From: Promethearchaeota archaeon
GTDB lineage: Archaea; Asgardarchaeota; Lokiarchaeia; Sigyniarchaeales; SOKP01
Direction of reading: 5' to 3'
Assembly: GCA_019058445.1 (NCBI GenBank)
Contig: JAHPZA010000004.1
Coordinates: 290,084 to 354,083, forward strand
DNA: 64,000 bases
Shown here: in pieces, positions 8,325 through 19,512 of the stretch
Numbering within the stretch: position 1 is the first letter of the stretch
Layout: every line of letters begins with the position of its first letter
Made by a program: the position numbers and the translations under genes
The notes under the pieces: model-generated
Databases searched by the model: none
What the model saw: the letters and a program-made list of their open reading frames with translations, nothing else
What the model was told of the DNA's origin: nothing

Positions 8325-8987
8325 ATGTCAGAAGAAGAAGAATTTGATGAAGAAGATTTAGACGAGGAAGAAGAAGAGGGAGAATACGATTACGAAACTG
8401 AATTAGATTATAAGATCGAGAATGTAGTCGCAACGGTAAGCGTGGAAATAACAGAGAAGATTGATCTTAATCAAATTGCTCGAAAACACGCTGAAGTTGA
8501 GTATAATCCTGAGCGTTTTCCCGGTCTTGTAATGAGAATTGAAAAACCTCGAGCAACAATATTAATTTTTTCTACGGGTAAAATGGTAGTCACTGGCTTA
8601 AGAAAAGCCGCTGAGGCACCTCGAGTAGTTGAAAAAGTGGTAAAAAACATAAGAAAAGCGGGTATTAAATTATCTAATCCAGAAATTACTATTCAAAATA
8701 TTGTAGCTTCTGGAGATCTCCATACGAATATCGATCTGAATATGGCAGCAATCGTAATGGAATATGCGATGTACGAACCTGAAGTCTTTCCGGGCTTAAT
8801 TTATCGTATGCAGGATCCAAAAACGGTGTTTTTAATTTTCTCTACTGGAAGGATAGTTTGTACCGGTGCTAAACAAAAAGAAATTGTTCGAGATGCCGTG
8901 TTGAAATTAAATCAACAAGTAAGAGAACTAGGCGTCGCAAAAAAGGATATTGGAGACACTGAATATCAAGATATAACTTTTATTTAA
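8325..8987 (+). CDS. tbp: TATA-binding protein with acidic N-terminal extension
   Basis: The protein is 220 residues. Two direct repeats form the saddle: one around NVVATVSV ... FPGLVMRIEKPRATILIFSTGKMVVTG and the second around NIVASGDL ... FPGLIYRMQDPKTVFLIFSTGRIVCTG. It binds the TATA box and starts archaeal transcription with TFB. Archaeal TBPs are usually near 180 residues, with any acidic tail at the C-terminus; here about 28 residues at the N-terminus are almost all Asp, Glu and Tyr. The gene is monocistronic, with its own upstream AT-rich promoter region and a T-rich end. Confidence 0.95.
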   Translation: MSEEEEFDEEDLDEEEEEGEYDYETELDYKIENVVATVSVEITEKIDLNQIARKHAEVEYNPERFPGLVMRIEKPRATILIFSTGKMVVTGLRKAAEAPRVVEKVVKNIRKAGIKLSNPEITIQNIVASGDLHTNIDLNMAAIVMEYAMYEPEVFPGLIYRMQDPKTVFLIFSTGRIVCTGAKQKEIVRDAVLKLNQQVRELGVAKKDIGDTEYQDITFI

Positions 8988-9020
8988 TTTTTTTTTAATT
9001 TTCTTTCATACTTTTTTCCA
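8988..9020 (+). terminator. T-rich terminator candidate after TBP
   Basis: A run of nine T directly after the stop region, followed by further T-tracts over 30 bases, fits the oligo-T signals that end transcription in archaea. No hairpin is needed or seen. Confidence 0.35.
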
Positions 9021-9093
9021 GATCTAAGCTAGGCTAATCTTTAGTATTAATTCAATTTTGTTCTAAATATTCCTATAAAAAAAAATTCAGGAA

Positions 9094-9453
9094 TTAAATT
9101 TGAATATGCGGTTCATTAAATTCTTTTTTCTCGCTAATAGCTTTTATTGAATTTAAGTATTCATCGTATAAAGCCTTCAACAAATTATATTCTCTTGCCT
9201 TATTGAATGCTAAAAGAAATAACTGTGTTAGAGTTTTCTCATTGTTTTTAATATAGATGTTTTCATGTTCTTGTAGCAGATCACTATATTTATCCAGAAA
9301 ATTACAGAGAATATATCGATTTTCATTTCTTAAGTTCAATTTATTGAGAGCTCCATACATCTTTAGGATTAAAGGCCCTTGGAATTTTATTGAATTATGA
9401 TGTATCGCTTGAAAAGCTTGAAGATATTTGTTTCTTTTAATAACAACAGTCAT
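9094..9453 (-). CDS. Hypothetical helical protein
   Basis: This 119-residue protein is almost all predicted helix and rich in Lys, Asn and Leu (for example KYLQAFQAIHHNSIKF and LKALYDEYLNSIKAI). It has no signal peptide, membrane segment or Cys motif. It lies between TBP and the thiolase gene, both of which point away or end near it. I do not recognise the family; codon use matches the neighbours, so the frame is probably real. Confidence 0.5.
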   Translation of the reverse strand: MTVVIKRNKYLQAFQAIHHNSIKFQGPLILKMYGALNKLNLRNENRYILCNFLDKYSDLLQEHENIYIKNNEKTLTQLFLLAFNKAREYNLLKALYDEYLNSIKAISEKKEFNEPHIQI

Positions 9454-9605
9454 GTGGGAATAATTTTTCGAATCATTATAATATGATAGTAATACCCAGA
9501 TATTACTGAACTTGTATTTATTACAGTTCTCGTAGTTTTAAAAATTAGCAAACTAGATTATTTGATAAAATAAAATTATATAAAAAAAAACAGTGGAAAA
9601 AAAAA

Positions 9606-10952
9606 CTATTTTGGATGTTCATTCTTGATAATTGCGCCGGCTCCCATTCCAAGGCCTACACACATAGACGAGACGGCATATTTTTTGCCCGATTGCTCTA
9701 ATTGTTGTAGATTTGTACCTATTAATCTACAGCCTGTTGCACCTGTTGGATGTCCTAAGGCAATGGCTCCGCCCCAAGGATTAAATCGCTCGTCTCTCCA
9801 ATCTAAGCCTAATTCGTAACAACTTGCATAAACCACAGGACTAAAAGCTTCATTAATTTCTATGAAATCCATATCATCTAAAGTCATATTTGCTCGTTTT
9901 AATGCTTCCGGAATTGCTTCTATAGGTCCTGTAAGCATGAGTACAGGATCTGTTCCCACAACTGAGAAATTTAATAGTGTTGCTCGAATTCTAAATCCAT
10001 ACTCTTCTGCTAACTCACGGGTCATCCATAATTGTGCGGCAGCACCATCACTTGTCGGACAGCTATTTCCTGCAGTTAGAAATGCCGTACTTTTTCTTCC
10101 TGTAATCGTTCTAAGAGTAGATAACTTTTCCATGGTTGATCCAGGACGTGGAGTTTCATCCCGCTCGGTTAAAACTGAAAGACTAGAATCTTTAGCCACT
10201 TCATTATTATCATCCAACATTACTTTTCCATTCTCATCTAATTTTGGACACCAAATTGGTTCAATTTCTTTCCCTCTCTGGTCCCAAGTTTTATCGGCTT
10301 TTTGATGGGAATATAATGATAAACTATCCATTTCAGTTCTAAATTCTTGAAGGCTTAATCCTGCTTTTTTCATCCAAAATACGCCCATGGCATGAGCGGA
10401 AGGGATTTGCCCTGCAAAGGGTGCTTTATATTCTTTCATTTTTTGAGCAACTTCGGGATGAGTCACGATTTTTCCATTTGGGTTTACCATGATTCGCTTA
10501 TTCTGCTCACTATCCCAAATATAAGCATCTTCCATAATTGGATATCGATTTTGGACTTCGACCCCCCCACAAATGACACAATCATGTAATCCTGAAGCAA
10601 TTGCCTGCCAAGCGCTAAAGACCACCTGTGAACCGCTGGCGCACTGACGATTTATGGACATTCCAGGTATAGAAACGGGTAAATGAGCTGCTAATGCCGC
10701 AGTTCTCCCTATATCCAATGCACAATCTCCAATTTGACTATTGCAAGACACGATTGAATCTCCAATTATTTTGGGATCAATTTTTATGCGATTTAAGATG
10801 GTTTTATAGCAATGAACAACTAAATCATCTCCTCTATGTAGCCCTACCGTCCCTCTTTTTTTTCCGACGGGTGTTCTTACATAATCAACTAGTACTGGTT
10901 CTCTTTTAGGGTCCTTAAAATATTTATCATATAAACTAACGGGTTCTGGCAT
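9606..10952 (-). CDS. Thiolase (acetyl-CoA C-acyltransferase)
   Basis: The protein is 448 residues. The nucleophilic Cys104 sits in NRQCASGSQ, the catalytic His401 in GHPTGATG and the second Cys431 in CVGLGMGAG, all as in active thiolases. The enzyme either condenses two acyl-CoA units or cleaves 3-ketoacyl-CoA. An N-terminal extension of about 20 residues (MPEPVSLYDKYFKDPKREPV) precedes the usual start of the fold and is longer than in typical members. No beta-oxidation genes are adjacent, so direction of use (mevalonate pathway or fatty-acid degradation) cannot be settled. Active-site residues argue against an SCP-x-like inactive form. Confidence 0.93.
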   Translation of the reverse strand: MPEPVSLYDKYFKDPKREPVLVDYVRTPVGKKRGTVGLHRGDDLVVHCYKTILNRIKIDPKIIGDSIVSCNSQIGDCALDIGRTAALAAHLPVSIPGMSINRQCASGSQVVFSAWQAIASGLHDCVICGGVEVQNRYPIMEDAYIWDSEQNKRIMVNPNGKIVTHPEVAQKMKEYKAPFAGQIPSAHAMGVFWMKKAGLSLQEFRTEMDSLSLYSHQKADKTWDQRGKEIEPIWCPKLDENGKVMLDDNNEVAKDSSLSVLTERDETPRPGSTMEKLSTLRTITGRKSTAFLTAGNSCPTSDGAAAQLWMTRELAEEYGFRIRATLLNFSVVGTDPVLMLTGPIEAIPEALKRANMTLDDMDFIEINEAFSPVVYASCYELGLDWRDERFNPWGGAIALGHPTGATGCRLIGTNLQQLEQSGKKYAVSSMCVGLGMGAGAIIKNEHPK

Positions 10953-11097
10953 ACCTTTTCACATCTTTTTTGTTTAATAAAATTTATTTTTTTTTGAATA
11001 ATTATTACTTTTCAGCATGATGATGCTTAATCTTAATTAAACTAGTGGAAATTTAGTAGAATTCTCTGAGATCTTACATTAATAAACTCGATTCAGT

Positions 11098-11370
11098 TTA
11101 AAAATCGTAATCAAATCCCTTATATTTATGTTCGGGCTCTTTAAACTCGTACGAAACATTTTCAACTGTTGCATATTTGGGCCCTTTTTTAGAGAACGTT
11201 AACAACTCATCTAATTTTTCTTCAGGACCCTCCGCCTCAATAAAAACGCTCCCATCAGGCATATTTTTAACAATACCAGTTAAACCTAACTTTCTACCTA
11301 CTTTTCTGGTAGTATAGCGAAAAAATACGCCTTGAACATGCCCATAAACATGAATTATAATTCTTTTCAT
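11098..11370 (-). CDS. acyP: Acylphosphatase
   Basis: This 90-residue protein has the family signature: HVYGHVQGVFFRYTTRKVGRK with catalytic Arg in the GVFFR loop, then GIVKNMPDGSVFIEAEG with the conserved Asn. It hydrolyses acyl phosphates. It is 24 bases downstream of the DegT-type aminotransferase gene on the same strand, so the two are probably co-transcribed, although their functions are not obviously linked. Confidence 0.95.
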   Translation of the reverse strand: MKRIIIHVYGHVQGVFFRYTTRKVGRKLGLTGIVKNMPDGSVFIEAEGPEEKLDELLTFSKKGPKYATVENVSYEFKEPEHKYKGFDYDF

Positions 11371-11394
11371 AAGGAAATTAAGATAGTTTGTGTT

Positions 11395-12528
11395 TTATTT
11401 ACTTGCGAGATTTTTCATAATGCGGATATTATCATCCAATTCCTCTTTAGAAATTCCGGGAAAGATATCTAAAGCAAAAATTTCTTTGGTAACTTTTTCC
11501 ACAACGGGAAGTTTTATTTTTGAGTAGTCAATATCCTTTCCATAAAAAGGGCAGGACCAAGGACAACCTCTAGGATATCCAATCTTTTTCTGAAATAATT
11601 TAGTCTCATATAGAGGTTTCGGATATAAAATTTTACTATTGGGAAATTTGGAGATAAACTGATCTTTGTCTAATCCAATAATATCAGGATGAATCCTCCC
11701 AATCCAATAATTATACGCTGGTTCGCAATACTCTGGGATGTAGGGTGGATCGATTCCTACAATACCGTTTAAAGCATCAGTCATGTATTGAGCATTTTCA
11801 TTTCTTACGCCAATATATTTATCTAATTTTTTTAGCTGTATCCGGCCTATGGCTCCTTGAATTTCGGTCATTCGATAATTCCATCCTAAACGATTATAAG
11901 CATACCAGTAAGGTTCACCATGGTGTCTTAGTAATCGACATTGTCTTGCCAGTTTAGTACTATTTGTTGTTACAATTCCTCCTTCTCCGGTTGTCATATT
12001 CTTGGAAGGGTAAAAACTAAAAGTCCCTAAATCTCCAATTGAACCGACCCGTTTACCATTAAATTTTGCTCCATGAGATTGACAAGCATCTTCAATTAAA
12101 TATAGGTTGTGTTCTTTTGCAATATCTAAAAGAGGACCCATATTTGCAGTTACTCCTGCTAAATGTACAGGCATTATAGCTTTTGTTTTTCTAGTGATTT
12201 TTTTCTTTACTGATTCAGGATCTAAAGTATAAGATCGGTTATCTATATCTGCAAATATCGGAATTGCATTGTTATGCAAAAGAGAGCTTGCCGTAGCAAT
12301 AAAAGTGAATGGAGGAATAATTACCTCATCTCCAGGCCCTATATCTAACGAAGCTATAGAAATATGTAAAGCAGCAGTCCCGGAATTCACTGCAATCGCA
12401 TACTTAACACCTATATATTCAGCGAATTCTTTTTCAAAATTTTCAACTTCCTTTCCCGCTAAAGATGAGAGGAGTTGAGACTCCATTACTTTCATAACGG
12501 CTGCTTTCTCTTCCTCTGAAATATCCAT
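11395..12528 (-). CDS. DegT/DnrJ/EryC1 sugar aminotransferase
   Basis: The protein is 377 residues, the usual length. The PLP-binding Lys176 is in SFYPSKNMTTGEGG, preceded by EDACQSHGA (PLP contacts) and VNSGTAALHIS. Members aminate nucleotide-linked keto-sugars such as perosamine precursors for surface glycans. A large C-terminal lobe contains FDxxPGISKEELD-like text near the end (LDIFPGISKEELD). It probably supplies amino sugars for the glycan genes found at 41-52 kb, but it is not adjacent to them. Acylphosphatase follows in the same direction. Confidence 0.9.
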   Translation of the reverse strand: MDISEEEKAAVMKVMESQLLSSLAGKEVENFEKEFAEYIGVKYAIAVNSGTAALHISIASLDIGPGDEVIIPPFTFIATASSLLHNNAIPIFADIDNRSYTLDPESVKKKITRKTKAIMPVHLAGVTANMGPLLDIAKEHNLYLIEDACQSHGAKFNGKRVGSIGDLGTFSFYPSKNMTTGEGGIVTTNSTKLARQCRLLRHHGEPYWYAYNRLGWNYRMTEIQGAIGRIQLKKLDKYIGVRNENAQYMTDALNGIVGIDPPYIPEYCEPAYNYWIGRIHPDIIGLDKDQFISKFPNSKILYPKPLYETKLFQKKIGYPRGCPWSCPFYGKDIDYSKIKLPVVEKVTKEIFALDIFPGISKEELDDNIRIMKNLASK

Positions 12529-12633
12529 GGTTAACTCAAGAATTTATATTTATTGAATTTAAAAATTTATAATATAACACTAGATTGTAAATCTTAAGAA
12601 GATGATGATTGCAAAAAATTAATATTAAACTAT

Positions 12634-13233
12634 TTAAAAATTGAGAAAATAAGTATTATTAGTACTGTCGTATTCCACAATTTTATTTTTCACAAGATTT
12701 TCAAGAACGCCTTCTAGCCAACGTTTACTTGTTTTGACCTGCTTTTTTATCTCATTAAAAGTCAAGTCATCATGCATCGCGAGTAAAAATAGAATTCTAC
12801 TTTTTACTTTTAGATGATCTGAATTAATAGCTCTTTCAAACTTTTTCTCTAAATCATATACTTTCATTTTCAAATGGGCTACTTCGTTGCTTAATTTCGC
12901 AATAACTTCATCTCTCGTCCTAAAGACGTTTAAACTGAATTGGAAAATCCGCTCTAATTGAACTTTCAAGTCTTCTTCATTTGGATATTTATATAGTTCT
13001 CTATTGAATTCTGCGAGGACGATTAAATAATCATTACCCTCATCATATTTATCTAACACTAATACAATGACTATTTCTTTCTCAGCATTATAAAATGACA
13101 CAGAATTCCAATCTTTTTCTTCTGTTATGATGTAAGATTCAGAGAAATTATGAGAAATTTGAATTTGTTGAATAATATTTTCTGGAATTTCTAAATCTTC
13201 GGGATACTTAAGGTAAACTGTACCACCGATCAC
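12634..13233 (-). CDS. Putative sensor-winged-helix protein
   Basis: The protein is 199 residues. The N-terminal 100 residues (GGTVYLKYPEDLEIPENI, then alternating strands VSFYNAEKEIVIVLVLDKYD) look like a longin/roadblock-like alpha/beta domain. A coiled-coil helix (about residues 115-135) links it to a C-terminal winged helix (SRILFLLAMHDDLTFNEIKK, TSKRWLEGVLENLVKNKIVE). It may be a transcription regulator or a signalling adaptor. Both domain assignments come from pattern only, and no ligand is apparent. Confidence 0.55.
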   Translation of the reverse strand: MIGGTVYLKYPEDLEIPENIIQQIQISHNFSESYIITEEKDWNSVSFYNAEKEIVIVLVLDKYDEGNDYLIVLAEFNRELYKYPNEEDLKVQLERIFQFSLNVFRTRDEVIAKLSNEVAHLKMKVYDLEKKFERAINSDHLKVKSRILFLLAMHDDLTFNEIKKQVKTSKRWLEGVLENLVKNKIVEYDSTNNTYFLNF

Positions 13234-13472
13234 TTGATCCCATTTAATTAAGAATATACCCGTAGGAATCTTACTTCACCGAAAATCTAATCGTACTGAA
13301 TTAAAATAAAATTTCATACTAATAATAAATTCAGTTTATATATACTTAATTAAGCCATCGTATTATCATATATTTTTTTTAATGAATTTTAACTACGATG
13401 AAATTTCTAATTAGAAAGATCTTCTAAAAAAATAAATATAATAAAGATGATTTTTTAAATAGTGGATAATGT

Positions 13473-13736
13473 ATGTCTATTTTTTACGTTTATATTTTAG
13501 AAGTGAGTAGTAAGAGAGGAAAAAAAAGCTATTATACGGGATATACTAATAATCTTCATAGGAGATTGAGCGAACATAGAAATGGGACAGGTGCAAAATT
13601 CTGTCGCAGTAAAAAAATCGAATTAAAATATTATGAAACCTTTACAGATCGAAAATCTGCTATGAGAAGAGAAATAGAAATAAAATCATTCACAAAACAG
13701 AAAAAAAAAGAATTAATTACCGCATCGGCTGAATAA
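13473..13736 (+). CDS. GIY-YIG nuclease-superfamily protein (UPF0213/YhbQ-like)
   Basis: This 87-residue protein is a stand-alone GIY-YIG domain. It shows YVYILE and YYTGYTNNLHRRLSEHRNG, with the conserved Arg and His, and an Arg/Glu-containing final helix (AMRREIEIKSFT). The family nicks or processes DNA, though cellular roles of the small members are poorly known. It is 4 bases upstream of the PSTK-like gene, so the two are probably one transcript. Confidence 0.9.
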   Translation: MSIFYVYILEVSSKRGKKSYYTGYTNNLHRRLSEHRNGTGAKFCRSKKIELKYYETFTDRKSAMRREIEIKSFTKQKKKELITASAE

Positions 13737-13740
13737 ATAG

Positions 13741-14541
13741 TTGCTGAAACCAAACTTTTTAATTTGTTTAGTAGGATTACCAGCATCAGGCAAAACCACT
13801 TTTGCTAAAAAGCTTAAAAAATTTCTTGAGCAAAATCGGGAGTATCCTAAAGTAAAAATCATTGACCCGGACATAATTCGAAATGCTCTAACTCCAGATC
13901 AATTTGATTACCAACAAGAGCAATTGGTCAGAAAATATAATTTAGACGAAGTGAAGAAAGGTCTAAAAGAGGGGTATATCGTAATTTCTGATGATTTAAA
14001 CTATTATTCTAGCATGAGACATGATTTAAAGCTTATATCTGAAGAATATGATCTCAGTTTTTTTATAATCCACATCTCAACCCCCCTTGAAATTTGCTTA
14101 AAATGGAATGAAAAAAGAGGTGGTTTATTGCCAGAAAGTGTAATTAAAAGTATTGCTCGTAAATTTGATATTTTTGATAAATACAAATGGGATTATCCCA
14201 TGGCATCAATTAACTTATCTGAAGTAAAAAGCCTTACTGAAGTCTTTGAGGAGTTAATGAGCCAGATCATATATAAAATAGAGGATAGCTATAAACGGGA
14301 AAATGAGGGGGATAAATTACACCCTTCTTCAGAACTGTATAATGAGATGTTAGATAAACAAACAAGAACTATAGTAGGGGAAATATTGAAGAATTCTGAA
14401 TTCAATCTCTTAAAAAACCAAATTCTCAAATACAGAAAGTTGTATATAAAATTAAATCGTAACAAATCTTTAGAGGGGTCATTCATCTCAAAGGATTTCA
14501 AGGACTATTTAGCGAAGAATTTACATATACAACTATCATAA
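13741..14541 (+). CDS. pstK: L-seryl-tRNA(Sec) kinase-like protein (PSTK)
   Basis: The protein is 266 residues. The P-loop GLPASGKT is at residues 12-19, a DPDIIRN motif follows, then SDDLNYYSSMRHDL around 85-98, which is highly characteristic of PSTK; the middle lid segment contains NEKRGG. PSTK phosphorylates Ser-tRNA(Sec) so that SepSecS can convert it to Sec-tRNA. The start is a TTG four bases after the GIY-YIG stop. Lokiarchaeota are known to encode the archaeal/eukaryotic selenocysteine system, which fits. No other Sec-system gene is visible here. Confidence 0.82.
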   Translation: MLKPNFLICLVGLPASGKTTFAKKLKKFLEQNREYPKVKIIDPDIIRNALTPDQFDYQQEQLVRKYNLDEVKKGLKEGYIVISDDLNYYSSMRHDLKLISEEYDLSFFIIHISTPLEICLKWNEKRGGLLPESVIKSIARKFDIFDKYKWDYPMASINLSEVKSLTEVFEELMSQIIYKIEDSYKRENEGDKLHPSSELYNEMLDKQTRTIVGEILKNSEFNLLKNQILKYRKLYIKLNRNKSLEGSFISKDFKDYLAKNLHIQLS

Positions 14542-14613
14542 ACATTCTTGGAAACATTAATAATAAAAAATAAAGAAAAAGAAAATAAACCAGTATTTAC
14601 TTATTTATTTTGA

Positions 14614-16947
<2,334 letters not shown>

Positions 16948-17036
16948 TTAAATGAAACAATTATTTTCCACTTTTTTAGCTAATCTAATTATTTTAATAA
17001 TTTCTTATTGCCATACATCGATAATATATCACAGTG

Positions 17037-18080
17037 TTATTGCTTTAAAGCAATAATGATATCAATCCCTTCAAACGTAGTTCGTTGAATATCCTTAAAA
17101 CCTGCGTTAGCGAGCATTTCATTTTGTTCTTGTGCGTTAAGGTGTTTAATACCTAAACAAGTTTCAACGAATTGATCTTTTATTCCGAGTTCATAATTTG
17201 GGTTTCTGAAATCTTCTAATTTTTCTGGAAATGAAAGATCAAAAATCAGAAGTCGACCATTACTTTTTAATGCTTGATAAGCTTTTTCTAAGATATTAAA
17301 TCGAACATCAGGAAGGATTTCATGTAAAGTCACAACCATACTAATTATATAAAACTCATCATTATATGGGATTTCTTCACCCCTTAAACATTTCACAGAA
17401 ACCCGTCCCTCTAATTCCAATTCTAAAATTTTTTTTTTAGCCATTTCTATTCCATGATTAACAATATCTATTCCTGCAAATCTGCTATTCTGAAAAATTT
17501 GCGCTAACTGAATGATAAAACGTCCTGTTCCACATCCAATATCTAAGAATTTAATACCCTGCTCTAGCATTTGCTTTATGGGATCATCATTTCGAAGGTG
17601 TGTAAAATAATTTTTTAAGAAGATAAACATAGGCTTTGTTGCTTCTGCTACGAGTTCAGAACGTTTAGGTGAATAACCATCTATAATTCCTCCTATCTTA
17701 TAATACTCAGGAGAAATCCTCAACCTTTCTCCTATAACATTAACATTTATATTAAAAGATGCTAAGACATTTCTAAAGTTTGATTTATCACCCAAGATCT
17801 TATCCAAGAAAGGTTGAAATTTAAATCGACCTTCACTATCACAATCTAAGATTTCAAAAAAGTAGGCTGTTTGACACCAAATTTCCAAATATGGTTCATA
17901 AAGTCCTAATTTCGCAGCAATATCTGGAATAGTTAATCCCTTTTTGCTATTTTTTAAGGTTTCAAAGATCCCGATTTCGTTTCCAATATTAATCAGGTGA
18001 GTTGCAATATATCCTTTATTAAATTCATTTATCCTTGCCACTTGGCTTTTTATGTTTATTTTTTTCATAGTTTTTAGCAA
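17037..18080 (-). CDS. SAM-dependent methyltransferase (O-methyltransferase-like)
   Basis: The protein is 347 residues. An N-terminal winged-helix dimerisation domain (GLTIPDIAAKLGL near residue 50) precedes a class I methyltransferase with motif I FLDIGCGTGRF and an acidic SAM-binding strand FAGIDIVNHG. A later SNGRLLIFDLSFPEK strand and NAGFKDI helix are also typical. The architecture is that of small-molecule O-methyltransferases. It is monocistronic, convergent with Cdc48 and divergent from the M24 peptidase. Its substrate is unknown. Confidence 0.85.
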   Translation of the reverse strand: MLKTMKKINIKSQVARINEFNKGYIATHLINIGNEIGIFETLKNSKKGLTIPDIAAKLGLYEPYLEIWCQTAYFFEILDCDSEGRFKFQPFLDKILGDKSNFRNVLASFNINVNVIGERLRISPEYYKIGGIIDGYSPKRSELVAEATKPMFIFLKNYFTHLRNDDPIKQMLEQGIKFLDIGCGTGRFIIQLAQIFQNSRFAGIDIVNHGIEMAKKKILELELEGRVSVKCLRGEEIPYNDEFYIISMVVTLHEILPDVRFNILEKAYQALKSNGRLLIFDLSFPEKLEDFRNPNYELGIKDQFVETCLGIKHLNAQEQNEMLANAGFKDIQRTTFEGIDIIIALKQ

Positions 18081-18237
18081 GATGGAATTTCATGTATAAT
18101 GATACTTATACAAAAAAAAAAGGATATATTCTTTTTTTTAATTTCTATTTATTAAAGAATAGGAAAGGCTTTATTTAGAAAACCTCTTATAAAATTCATA
18201 ATAAATTGAAATTATCAACCGAAAAGAGTAATTTTAA

Positions 18238-19443
18238 ATGAGTGATATTAAAATAAATTGGGATGGGCATATTGAAAAATATCAAAACGCGATGGAAGAA
18301 CTCAACCTTGATTTTTGCGTTCTTACCCGTGTGAAATCAATTACATACCTCACTGGCTGTTTCGTACCTTGGAAAAGTTATATTTTGCTTCCGAAAAAAG
18401 GGATGGGAAATCCAACTTTATTTACTGTACTCTTAGATGTAGAGCGGATTAGAGCCGAAGCTCAGTCTAGTATTGATGTACAAGGATGGGGGCCTATGAA
18501 AGGGTTTTTTTGGGAGAAAAAAACGCAATCCGCAGCGAAAAAGGCAGGAGTATATAATCCAAAAGGCAGGCCGCCGAGAATAGGAGTCGAATTAGGAATT
18601 GATATTTGCGTCACTGGGCAAATGCTTTCTTATACGGAAGCAGAATATTTGAAAAGAATATTTCCAGGGTGTGAGCTAGTAGATTTTAACGAGAAGACAG
18701 AACGAATACAATTCATTAAAGAGCCAGAAGAGATTTCTATGCTGCGTAAGGCAAGTGAAATCACAGATATTGGTCAAATTGCAGTTAAAAAAGAGCTAAT
18801 TGAGCGCCCACCGGGAAAAATTTTTACAGAAAATGAAATTGCAGGGATAGGAACCCTTGCCATGAGAAAAGCAGGGAGTAACTATGAATGGACGTTTACT
18901 GGAAATGAAGAAATTGGATCGGGATATCGTGCAAGTTGGACATTTAACGGGTGCACTCCTGCGACAAATAAAGAAGTACAGGAAGGAGAATCACTTTTAG
19001 TCGATTTACATAGTGAAGTAGGATGTTATTTAGGCGATCTTAGTCATAATTATGTGCTAGGAACATGCCCTCCTGAATTAAAGAAATTTAATGATGTCTA
19101 TGAACAACTCTGCTATACCCTTATCGATCATATGAAACCAGGTATCACGTTCGATGAATGTTACGAGGCAGTTCATAAAGTTGCGGAGAAAGAAGGGTAT
19201 GGAAATGATTTATTTTTCGGAATAGGGCATGGGATTGGACTTATTGGGAATGAATCCTGGCCCGTAATAGTTCCAGGGAAAGAATGGGGGCCAATGGTGT
19301 TTGAAGAAAATATGGTGGAAATTGCCGCAATTGTCTTTAATAGACCAGGGCTTGGAGGGTTACGATTGGAATCTCCTACGTTAGTAACCAGTAAAGGTGC
19401 AGAAGTTCTTCCCAAAACCCGGTTTGAAGTAGATTATGTCTAA
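18238..19443 (+). CDS. M24 family peptidase (Xaa-Pro aminopeptidase-like)
   Basis: The protein is 401 residues. An N-terminal creatinase-type domain (about 1-150, with LTRVKSITYLTGCF) precedes the pita-bread fold. Metal ligands appear in order: Asp in VDLHSEVG, Asp in GDLSHNYV, His in GIGHGIGL, Glu in VEIAAIV and Glu in RLESPT. It would release an N-terminal residue before proline, or act on a related substrate such as a dipeptide. The gene is monocistronic and flanked by oppositely oriented genes. Confidence 0.88.
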   Translation: MSDIKINWDGHIEKYQNAMEELNLDFCVLTRVKSITYLTGCFVPWKSYILLPKKGMGNPTLFTVLLDVERIRAEAQSSIDVQGWGPMKGFFWEKKTQSAAKKAGVYNPKGRPPRIGVELGIDICVTGQMLSYTEAEYLKRIFPGCELVDFNEKTERIQFIKEPEEISMLRKASEITDIGQIAVKKELIERPPGKIFTENEIAGIGTLAMRKAGSNYEWTFTGNEEIGSGYRASWTFNGCTPATNKEVQEGESLLVDLHSEVGCYLGDLSHNYVLGTCPPELKKFNDVYEQLCYTLIDHMKPGITFDECYEAVHKVAEKEGYGNDLFFGIGHGIGLIGNESWPVIVPGKEWGPMVFEENMVEIAAIVFNRPGLGGLRLESPTLVTSKGAEVLPKTRFEVDYV

Positions 19444-19512
19444 ATTTTTTAGACTCTTTTTTTTACTTTTACAAAAAATAAAGGTTAAGGATTGAACATT
19501 GATTAGAGTACT

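Noticed and set aside
9625..10909. Several plus-strand frames within the thiolase region
   Set aside because: They are complementary-strand shadows of a gene with intact thiolase motifs.
13473..13736. GIY-YIG gene as a homing endonuclease or mobile element
   Set aside because: It is a stand-alone small domain with no intron or insertion context, like the cellular UPF0213 family.
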